From: Spirosoma sp.
GTDB taxonomy: Bacteria; Bacteroidota; Bacteroidia; Cytophagales; Spirosomataceae
Length of the DNA: 6,304 nucleotides
Direction: 5' to 3'
Assembly (NCBI GenBank): GCA_025351545.1
Contig: JANXVQ010000530.1
Span: forward strand, 1 to 6,304
This document shows, piece by piece, positions 1 through 5,652 of the stretch. A model generated the notes under the pieces. The model was not told the origin of the DNA and did not search any database. It worked only from the letters and a program-made list of their open reading frames with translations. The position numbers and the translations under genes were made by a program. The stretch's first letter is position 1, and the number at the start of each line of letters is the position of its first letter.

Positions 1-434
1 GGCGTCACAATCAGGGTATCGTCGGGATAATGTCCGCGATAGAAGTGAACAAACGCCCGGCAAAGGGCCGCAAACCGCCGGGCAAACATGGGGTGCAGGG
101 GCGTTAAGTCGTCAGGATATCCGAAATGGCATAGGTCCCAAACTTGCTGAATCCCCTGCCGATTCCCAGCCGTGAGCATACTTTCGACAACGCTCCAGTC
201 ATACTGATACGCTCTTTTTTCGACCTGGCTCCATTGAATACCCTCCCGGACGGTACGGATATTGAACCTGTTGAGTTGTTCGTAATCTTCTTGAATCAGT
301 TGCAGATGCCCTGATCTCCGAAGTAAATCAACGCGGTTGCCAAAGCAGTTTTGCTGATCGGTGCATTCATAACCGGCCCACCAAAATGACCGAAATGGGT
401 TTGTTGCCGAAGGTATTATTGAGTTTTGTAGCAA
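1..434 (-). CDS. Family 1 glycoside-hydrolase-like protein, 5' part only (runs off left edge)
   Basis: An open minus-strand frame of about 144 codons continues past base 1. It encodes PFRSFWWAGYECTDQ near the N-terminus (about residues 13-27 if TTG 434 is the start), then GNRVDLL, REGIQWSQVEK, a WDLCHFGYPDDLTPLHP stretch, and ends in the window at TLIVTP. This order matches the start of a clan GH-A barrel of the GH1-like type: the WDLCHFGYP segment sits where GH1 enzymes have their HFDLP-like strand, and TLIVTP should lead into the xNE motif carrying the acid/base Glu, just outside the window. No ATG or GTG exists in frame upstream of the conserved part. TTG at 434 is my choice and TTG at 458 is an alternative, so the start is uncertain. 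It lies 86 nt downstream of the nucleosidase gene on the same strand and may share its transcript. The substrate cannot be told; family assignment is by recalled motif resemblance. Confidence 0.62.
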   Translation of the reverse strand, partial: MLQNSIIPSATNPFRSFWWAGYECTDQQNCFGNRVDLLRRSGHLQLIQEDYEQLNRFNIRTVREGIQWSQVEKRAYQYDWSVVESMLTAGNRQGIQQVWDLCHFGYPDDLTPLHPMFARRFAALCRAFVHFYRGHYPDDTLIVT

Positions 435-520
435 GGATGAAGGAGTTGATATAGTCAAATATGAGAAAAAAGCAGCTAGTCCTAACGAAACAATAACTTT
501 TCTGAGGAAGAGGTAAAGTC

Positions 521-1348
521 TTATAATGCCTGTACAAGAGCAATAACCAGTTTGGCTGAATTCCGGGCGGCTGTTGGATAAAATTTATCGTATGCAATAT
601 GGGCTTCTGCATCGGCCCGATCACTCAGGCTACGGATAATCAGGTGTGGAACCTGAATTTGATAACAGACCTGCGCTACGGCAGCTCCTTCCATTTCGGT
701 AGCGTCGGCCCCGAAATCTGTCCGGAGAATACGCGCTTTATCAGGCGATGCTACAAATACATCGCCCGTTACGACGGTGCCCGTTATAACCTTCACGGGC
801 CGGTCTGAAACACCTCCCGATGCCAGCGGGATACCTTCTAACGGAACGCTTTTTACCACTGACTCGGCTAACCGCATTAATACTGAGTCGGCTGGAAAAT
901 AAATGGGGTTAAACTGTTTCGTAATGGCGTTTCGTGTTTGCCTGGTGGGCGTATTCTTGTCGGTGATAGAGCCATAATCATGGTGGGCCGTTCGGCCGGC
1001 AATAACAATATCGCCGGGCTGGAGATCGGGATTTGTCCCGCCCGCAATACCCGTAAATAAAACGCGCCGGGGGCGAAAGTGATCTAACATCAGGGCCGTT
1101 GTCATGGCTGCGTTAACTTTGCCGATACCCGTTTCGGCTACCACAACCCGTTGATTACCAATGCGCCCGGTGGTGAAGGAAATGCCATCGACAATGACTG
1201 TTTTTGGCCTTTTCAATGATTCTTTAACGAGGGCCACCTCCGCGCCAAAAGCACCCAGTAAGCCCGTTATTGGACGAGGTTTATAGCGTTGGGCAAAGCT
1301 GAAATGGGAAAGGAAAAGAAGTAAAAAAAGTAAGCGGTTATTCATCAT
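521..1348 (-). CDS. mtnN: 5'-methylthioadenosine/S-adenosylhomocysteine nucleosidase with signal peptide (exported MTAN)
   Basis: The product (275 aa) cleaves the glycosidic bond of methylthioadenosine, S-adenosylhomocysteine and related nucleosides, giving adenine plus a thioribose. Residues 1-19 form a Sec signal peptide: NNR, a hydrophobic LLFLLLFL core, and a SFA-Q cleavage site. The mature part is a PNP/UDP phosphorylase fold. GAFGAEV at 32-38 aligns with E. coli GAMEEEV, so Glu37 matches catalytic Glu12. TGIGKVNAA is at 73-81, TGIAGG at 99-104, and TGDVFVAS at 194-201. EMEG at 218-221 supplies Glu220 (E. coli Glu174), and SD at 242-243 supplies Asp243 (E. coli Asp197). All three key acids are present, so it should be active. 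E. coli MTAN is 232 aa and cytosolic, so the N-terminal extension is the odd feature and implies a periplasmic location. The start codon is 15 nt after the purine permease stop, suggesting one operon. A different nucleoside preference is possible. Confidence 0.9.
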   Translation of the reverse strand: MMNNRLLFLLLFLSHFSFAQRYKPRPITGLLGAFGAEVALVKESLKRPKTVIVDGISFTTGRIGNQRVVVAETGIGKVNAAMTTALMLDHFRPRRVLFTGIAGGTNPDLQPGDIVIAGRTAHHDYGSITDKNTPTRQTRNAITKQFNPIYFPADSVLMRLAESVVKSVPLEGIPLASGGVSDRPVKVITGTVVTGDVFVASPDKARILRTDFGADATEMEGAAVAQVCYQIQVPHLIIRSLSDRADAEAHIAYDKFYPTAARNSAKLVIALVQAL

Positions 1349-1363
1349 AAAGCAATTAATAAA

Positions 1364-2683
1364 TCAATGACCAGCCGTGAGGGCCAGAATACAAAATACA
1401 TCAATAATCCACAGGCCCAGTGGCACCTCGCGGCTTTTACCTACCGCCACTTTCACAACTGTCCAGGATAAAAATCCCCAGATTAACCCCTGCGTAATTG
1501 AGTAGCTGAACGGAATGAGCACGAGCGCCAGAAAGGCAGGCAGCGCATCGTCTAACCGGCCCCATTCGATCCGCGTAATGGGTTTCATCATAAAAGCGCC
1601 AACCAGTACCAGCGCCGGGGCCGTTGCAATGGCCGGAATGACCGATAACAGGGGCGAAAGAAAGAGAAAAGGCAGGAAACAGAAACCCGCCACTATGGCC
1701 GTCAAGCCTGTGCGCCCGCCCTGCGCAATGCCCACCGCCGACTCTATGTAGGCTGTGCCGGGGCTTGTTCCGAATAAGCCCGCCAGCGTGGTTGCTACGG
1801 CATCGGTCAGGAGCGAACGGTTCAGATTGCGGGGTTGTCCATCACTATCCTGCAAGCCACCCGCTTCGGCAACGCCCACAAAGGTGGATAAACTATCGAA
1901 TAAGTCGGTGAAGGCGAAGGCAAATATCACTGGCCACAGCGACCACGACAGCGAGCCCATCAGGTCTAATTTGCCAAGCAGCGAGAAATCGGGTGCGGCC
2001 CAGATTCCCTGAAAATTTACCAGCGTTTTTTGTCCGAAATTAACGGCCGATGCGTCACCCCAGTACCGACCGATGGGCCAGGCTGCGAGAGTTGTCAGAA
2101 CAATACCGATAATAATGCCCCCCGGTACGTCGCGAACGACCAGCACACTCATCAGTAACAGACCAAAAATAAACGTCAGTACAATGGGATCATTCAGATG
2201 AGCAACGCTGACTAATGTAGCCGGATTTGCAACAATGAATTTGGCGTTCTCGAAACCGATGAGCGTGATAAATAGTCCAATCCCAGCCGAAACGGCATAG
2301 CGCAGCGGTAGGGGAATAGCCCGTACAATGGCTGACCGGACATTGAGTACGGATAGTAATAAAAATAATACGCCAGCCCAAAAAACAGCTCCTAAAGCTA
2401 CTTCGGGCCGGATTCCCATGCCCTTAACCGCCGTAAATGTGAAGAAGGCATTTAAGCCCATTCCCGGCGCTACCACAATAGGATTTCGGGCATAAAGGCC
2501 CATCATCAGGCTACAGAAAAACGATAGCAAAACCGTAGCTGTCAATACGCCACTAAACGGCAAACCAGCCTGGCTCAGAATAGCCGGGTTAACAACAATG
2601 ATGTACATTGTTGCCAGAAAGGTCGAAATGCCAGCGAGAATTTCAGTTCGGCGGGAAGTAGCAGGAAGGGTATTAATGGTCAT
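1364..2683 (-). CDS. NCS2-family purine permease, AzgA/PbuG type (adenine/hypoxanthine/guanine uptake)
   Basis: This is a 439-aa polytopic inner-membrane protein, the usual length for the AzgA/PbuG branch of nucleobase:cation symporters. The N-terminus reads TEILAGISTFLATMYIIVVNP (13-33), the classic opening of the family. APGMGLNAFF is at 72-81. An IPLPLRYAVSAGIGLFI segment at 123-139 leads to IGFENAKFIVANPATLV. The substrate-site half-helix region FTDLFDSLSTFVGVAEAGG is at 258-276, and FGTSPGTAYIESAVGIAQGG (304-323) followed by RTGLTA is diagnostic. Many hydrophobic stretches of about 20 residues are seen, consistent with the 14-segment fold of the family. It lies 176 nt after nagB and 15 nt before the exported nucleosidase, so importing the adenine released by that enzyme is a sensible role. 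Which purine is preferred cannot be read from the sequence. The start ATG has no obvious Shine-Dalgarno sequence, which is normal in Bacteroidetes. Confidence 0.93.
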   Translation of the reverse strand: MTINTLPATSRRTEILAGISTFLATMYIIVVNPAILSQAGLPFSGVLTATVLLSFFCSLMMGLYARNPIVVAPGMGLNAFFTFTAVKGMGIRPEVALGAVFWAGVLFLLLSVLNVRSAIVRAIPLPLRYAVSAGIGLFITLIGFENAKFIVANPATLVSVAHLNDPIVLTFIFGLLLMSVLVVRDVPGGIIIGIVLTTLAAWPIGRYWGDASAVNFGQKTLVNFQGIWAAPDFSLLGKLDLMGSLSWSLWPVIFAFAFTDLFDSLSTFVGVAEAGGLQDSDGQPRNLNRSLLTDAVATTLAGLFGTSPGTAYIESAVGIAQGGRTGLTAIVAGFCFLPFLFLSPLLSVIPAIATAPALVLVGAFMMKPITRIEWGRLDDALPAFLALVLIPFSYSITQGLIWGFLSWTVVKVAVGKSREVPLGLWIIDVFCILALTAGH

Positions 2684-2684
2684 T

Positions 2685-2849
2685 CGGCAGCATCATAAGG
2701 TGTCATTCACCGTTGAACATACAACGAATGATGAACAATGGCAACGAATTTTATTCGGTATCCTGGAAAACGGCGATGACCCAGCCGTGATGTTTCGCGG
2801 AGATATAGATGCCGTACCAATAAAAAAACAAGTGGTCTTGACTATGTGA
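2685..2849 (+). pseudogene. Remnant of an M20-family amidohydrolase/peptidase N-terminal region
   Basis: The spacer between nagB and the permease, read on the plus strand, contains FTVEHTT, then ILFGILENGDDPAVMFRGDI followed directly by DAVPIKKQ, then a TGA stop at 2847-2849. This resembles the part of M20 amidohydrolases that reads roughly GVVGILENGDGPTVMFRADMDALPIKEQ, where the Asp of the RADxDA motif lies close to the metal site. Only about 50 codons survive. There is no upstream start region, because the frame runs antisense into the first bases of the permease gene, and nothing of the rest of an approximately 400-residue enzyme follows. I read it as a scar of a deleted gene. The resemblance is from recalled motifs, and a chance match over so short a stretch is possible. 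The same bases must also hold any promoter specific to the permease operon, but I found no convincing one. Confidence 0.5.
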
Positions 2850-2859
2850 GTACAGTTAA

Positions 2860-3585
2860 TTAAGTCAGTAAACTTCCGGCGGCTTCGTCTACCCAAATTT
2901 GAGCGTTGGGATACGTTTGCAGAATACTGGCGGGCATTTGTTCGGTAACAGGGCCGTGTAATGCCTCGCGTAAAACAGGCGCCTTTTTCGACCCGCTAAC
3001 CAGCAGAATAACTTCGTGAGCTTCTGTTAAATGGCGAAGGCCAATGGTAATTCCCTGTGTTAGTGTTGTTTCTTTCTCGAAATATTTCTGACCAACGGTC
3101 TTTGTGCTTTCGGCCAGTTCAACAACGTGGCAACCTAACGTGAAGGGCGTGCCCGGTTCGTTCAGCGCGATATGGCCGTTCATTCCCATGCCGACGAGCA
3201 ATAAATCAAGCCCACCTCGTGATTGAATCACCGCGTCAATGCGGTCGCACTCGGCTGCGAGATCGGTTGCTTTTGCATCGAAAACGTGAATTTGATCGGG
3301 TCGTAAATTCAGTGGCGTAAACAGATCGCGAAACACGTAATACGAGCAGCTGCCGAAGTCATTAGGCCCAAAGCCAACCCATTCGTCCAAGCCGACAAAC
3401 GTACATTGGCTAACATCTACGCGTTTCGCTTGCGCCAGGGCAACGAACCGATGATAGGTTTCAATAGGCGTATCGCCCGATGCCAGACAGAGTGTCGCGG
3501 TGGGTTTCTGGTTAATTATAGCGGCAATATGCTCGGCCGTGTATTGCGACAGCGTAGCGTGATCAGGAAATTTGTGTATGGTCAT
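2860..3585 (-). CDS. nagB: Glucosamine-6-phosphate deaminase (Bacillus-type, short form)
   Basis: The cytoplasmic enzyme converts glucosamine 6-phosphate and water to fructose 6-phosphate and ammonia, feeding amino sugars into glycolysis. Its length of 241 aa is close to the Bacillus subtilis NagB (about 240) and shorter than the hexameric, allosteric E. coli NagB (266). The phosphate loop SGDTPIETY is at 36-44. The LDEWVGF segment (66-72) supplies Asp67, the equivalent of E. coli Asp72. GMGMNGHIALNEPGTPF (132-148) contains His138 and Glu143, matching E. coli His143 and Glu148. Asn136 replaces E. coli Asp141, as I recall for Bacillus-type enzymes, so activity is still expected. GITIGLRHLTEAHEVILLVS followed by GSKKA is the usual C-terminal block, and EQMPASILQ follows. 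A galactosamine-6-phosphate deaminase/isomerase (AgaI-like) role is the main alternative. Its upstream region lies within the phoD remnant, so its promoter must be in or beyond that relic. Confidence 0.88.
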   Translation of the reverse strand: MTIHKFPDHATLSQYTAEHIAAIINQKPTATLCLASGDTPIETYHRFVALAQAKRVDVSQCTFVGLDEWVGFGPNDFGSCSYYVFRDLFTPLNLRPDQIHVFDAKATDLAAECDRIDAVIQSRGGLDLLLVGMGMNGHIALNEPGTPFTLGCHVVELAESTKTVGQKYFEKETTLTQGITIGLRHLTEAHEVILLVSGSKKAPVLREALHGPVTEQMPASILQTYPNAQIWVDEAAGSLLT

Positions 3586-3618
3586 AATGTTTTCAGGATG
3601 CTGACAAAGGACGTCAAA

Positions 3619-4246
3619 CTAGTTCAATTCATTCGCCCGCAGATCACGGCTCCAGCGTTCGGCTCATTTTTGATCATAAACGTTGATGTTCATAGCCTCC
3701 GCCATAGGGTTTACCGGGTCGATCAACGTCAGGTTCGTTGACGTACGTGCAACTTCCTACGCCGAAGGAAAACGTCGGAGGGTCGGTCCGCTATTGGCAC
3801 AGGCTTTGGAACTGTGTCGGGTAGGGCAGGCTCACCTTCTGGCCCTCGATTAACACGGCGTATTCGTACATTTTTCCGGGTTCCACCTGATCGGCGAGCA
3901 GGTGGGCTATAAAAACCGTTTGCCGGTTGGTGTACACTTCATCTGTCAAATGAGTGGGAATTGGTTTACCAACCGTTGGACTGCCTGTTTCATGGTATCG
4001 AATCTGAACATAAGCAGGTTGTTTGGTTTGCGCCCAAAGCATCACTTCGCGCCTATCAGAATAGCCTGCCATCGGCCCTGACTGAAGGGATTGGGTGGCG
4101 GTTGCACTGCTGACTTTTCGGTTGCCAGACGGAGCCGCCATCGTTGGTGAGGTACGCGTCGTTGGCGTTTTTGCGACCTGCTGCCCGAATAGCGCAAATG
4201 GCACTACGAAAACAATGGCGACCAGAAAACGATGAATTTTGTACAT
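3619..4246 (-). pseudogene. phoD: Decayed alkaline phosphatase D (phoD) gene
   Basis: The intact part (ATG 4246 to TAG 3791-3793, 151 codons) has a signal peptide, MYKIHRFLVAIVFVVPFALF ending FGQQ, a Thr/Ser-rich linker, and the fibronectin-like PhoD N-terminal domain: QSGPMAGYSDRREVMLWAQT, then ADQVEPGKMYEYAVLIEGQK, then LPYPTQFQS. Homologues continue with LWQWRTDPP; here the codons read L-C-Q-stop, so the second Trp is now TAG. The same frame then encodes [20 protein letters not shown] and [14 protein letters not shown] (3790-3689), the start of the metallophosphatase domain. A frameshift follows, with NVYDQK in the next frame, then TGA, then AERWSRDLRANELN and TAG at 3619-3621, which looks like an original C-terminus. 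Most of the catalytic domain is therefore missing, assuming a full-length protein near 450 aa (from memory of the family). A longer ATG at 4294 would place 16 extra residues before the signal peptide and overlap lysA, so 4246 is preferred. An annotator could call 3791-4246 a hypothetical secreted protein. Confidence 0.85.
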
Positions 4247-4269
4247 AGTGGAAAGATGGCGTAATTTTG
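4238..4269 (+). promoter_or_regulatory. Bacteroidetes-type promoter for lysA
   Basis: TTTG at 4238-4241 (the -33 element) is separated by exactly 20 nt from TAATTTTG at 4262-4269. The latter is a perfect match to the TAnnTTTG -7 element used by the primary sigma factor of Bacteroidetes. The usual spacing is 19-21 nt. Transcription should start around 4274-4277, leaving a 5' leader of only some 12-15 nt before the lysA ATG at 4289. The leader contains AAGGAAG (4280-4286), a purine-rich ribosome binding site. The -33 element lies beside the start codon of the divergent dead phoD gene. Confidence 0.72.
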
Positions 4270-4288
4270 CGGTTCGTTCAAGGAAGTC

Positions 4289-5557
4289 ATGCAACTAAAT
4301 AACCGTACCTACCAGATTCAGAGTGTCAACGTATTGGATATAGCCGATGAATTCGGTCTACCTTTATACGTATATGATGCCGACAAAATTATTGAAAAAA
4401 TCGGCTTGCTCCGGTCATCCTTTAGCGGGGTCAACCTAAAGATAAAATACGCTGCCAAAGCGCTTACGAATATATCGATTCTAAAATTAATGCGCCACCA
4501 GGGCGTTGAAATGGATTCGGTATCGGTTAACGAAGCCCGAATGGGCATGTTGGCTGGCTTTGAGCCGAGCCAGATAATGTTTACGCCCAGTGGCGTATCG
4601 TTCGACGAAATTCGCGAAGCCGTTGCCCTTGGTTTACAACTGAATGTAGACAGCCTGCCCCTGTTGGAATGGGTTGGCCAGACCTACGGGAGCCAGGTGC
4701 CCATCAGTGTGCGTATCAATCCCCATATCAGTGAGGGCGGGAATATCAAAATTTCGACGGGCCATGCCGACTCTAAGTTTGGAATTTCGATTCTGCAACG
4801 GGCTGTCATGCTTGAACTGGTGGAGAAATATCAAATTTCGGTTGCTGGATTACACATTCATACCGGCTCCGATTTTAAGAATGCCGACGCCTTTTTGCGC
4901 GGGGCAGATATTCTGTTTGACCTTGCCAACGATTACCCTAATCTGACGTTTATCGACTTCGGAAGCGGGTTCAAAGTTGCTTACAAAGAAGGCGATCACA
5001 TTACTGATGTTGCCGAATTGGGTCGTCAGGTATCGGAAGCGTTTCAGAATTTTTGCCAACAATACGGGCGCGACATCGAACTTTGGTTCGAGCCGGGTAA
5101 GTTTTTAGTAAGCGAAAGCGGGCATTTGCTGGTAAAGACGAATATCGTCAAGGAAAACCCAACCCGGACATTCGTTGCCGTCGATTCAGGAATGAACCAC
5201 CTCATTCGCCCGATGATGTACGATTCCTATCACGACATAAAAAACATCTCGCACCCGCCGGTAACGGGTGCGGCTCCAGCCGAAAAAACGTACAACGTGG
5301 TCGGGTATATTTGCGAGACGGATACGTTTGCTACCGATAGATCCTTGCCTGAAGTCCGGCCCGGCGATGTGCTGTCATTTGAGAATGCGGGCGCGTATGG
5401 CTTTAGTATGGCGTCGAATTACAATGCCCGTTTTCGCCCGGCCGAAGTGTTGGTTTATGAAGGACATCCTTACCTGATTCGTCAGCGCGAAACGTTTGAC
5501 GATTTGTTGCGCGGTCAGGAAATTATTGAGTTTGAAGAAGAGTTTGTGAAAAAATAA
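4289..5557 (+). CDS. lysA: Diaminopimelate decarboxylase
   Basis: The PLP enzyme removes CO2 from meso-diaminopimelate to give L-lysine, the last step of the DAP pathway in the cytoplasm. The product has 422 aa, within the normal range. It is a fold-type III (alanine-racemase-like) barrel followed by a beta domain. Lys57 in KYAAKALTN (53-61) is the Schiff-base lysine. HIHTGSDF (189-196) corresponds to the H-x-H-x-GS block. GSGFKVAYKEGD (225-236) is the glycine-rich phosphate-binding loop in its Bacteroidetes form, and EPGKFLVSESG is at 268-278. Cys342-Glu343 in YICETDTFA (340-348) is the active-site pair donated by the dimer partner, and NAGAYGFSMASNYN (366-379) closes the PLP site. Absence of fused aspartokinase fits a stand-alone enzyme. 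ATG 4289 is supported by AAGGAAG just upstream and by the promoter ending 19 nt before it. The gene is divergent from the phoD relic and 95 nt upstream of yebC. Confidence 0.95.
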   Translation: MQLNNRTYQIQSVNVLDIADEFGLPLYVYDADKIIEKIGLLRSSFSGVNLKIKYAAKALTNISILKLMRHQGVEMDSVSVNEARMGMLAGFEPSQIMFTPSGVSFDEIREAVALGLQLNVDSLPLLEWVGQTYGSQVPISVRINPHISEGGNIKISTGHADSKFGISILQRAVMLELVEKYQISVAGLHIHTGSDFKNADAFLRGADILFDLANDYPNLTFIDFGSGFKVAYKEGDHITDVAELGRQVSEAFQNFCQQYGRDIELWFEPGKFLVSESGHLLVKTNIVKENPTRTFVAVDSGMNHLIRPMMYDSYHDIKNISHPPVTGAAPAEKTYNVVGYICETDTFATDRSLPEVRPGDVLSFENAGAYGFSMASNYNARFRPAEVLVYEGHPYLIRQRETFDDLLRGQEIIEFEEEFVKK

Positions 5558-5652
5558 TATAGTCAATTACGGAGATAACAGGACTGCACGGAGACTATGA
5601 AAAAGCTTCGTTAACCTGGTAAAAACTTCTGTGTTTTAATCAATCCATTACA
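5558..5652. other. lysA-yebC spacer with a 7-bp direct repeat and no clear terminator
   Basis: The spacer contains ACGGAGA twice, at 5569-5575 and 5588-5594, start-to-start distance 19 bp. The second copy is followed two bases later by a minimal ORF, MKKLR, from ATG 5597 to TAA 5612-5614. No GC-rich hairpin with a T-run is present, so read-through from lysA into yebC is possible. No TAnnTTTG element with a correctly spaced TTTG is visible either. There is no Shine-Dalgarno sequence right before the yebC ATG, as is common in this phylum. Function of the repeat, if any, is unknown. Confidence 0.4.

Noticed and set aside
456..463. CATATTTG on the minus strand, a 7 of 8 match to TAnnTTTG, as a promoter for the GH1-like gene.
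   Set aside because: No TTTG or TTG at 19-21 nt upstream was found, and a single near-match -7 element is expected by chance.
2855..2864. TTAATTAA palindrome at the nagB stop as a terminator or binding site.
   Set aside because: It is AT-only, has no stable stem or loop, and includes the stop codon itself.
3680..3729. Inverted 8-base pair ACGTTGAT (3680-3687) and ATCAACGT (3722-3729), plus ACGTCA/TGACGT at 3726-3744, as a possible operator upstream of nagB.
   Set aside because: The bases are explained as decayed phoD coding sequence (NEPDVDRP to the frameshift), arms are short, and there is no promoter nearby.
3406..3741. A 111-codon plus-strand open frame antisense to nagB and the phoD relic.
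   Set aside because: It is composed of reverse-complement sequence of a conserved gene and has no recognisable protein features. It is a shadow.
3761..3775. A 15-base exact match, GCCGAAGGAAAACGT, occurs here and at 5829-5843 in yebC.
   Set aside because: At 5829 it encodes part of NMPKENV in yebC. At 3761 it is the antisense strand of the PTFSFGVG segment of the phoD relic. The flanks do not match, so it is most likely chance and not a duplication.
4247..4294. Extended start (ATG 4294) for the phoD N-terminal ORF.
   Set aside because: It would add 16 residues before a textbook signal peptide and overlap the lysA start codon. ATG 4246 places the signal peptide at the N-terminus as expected for PhoD.
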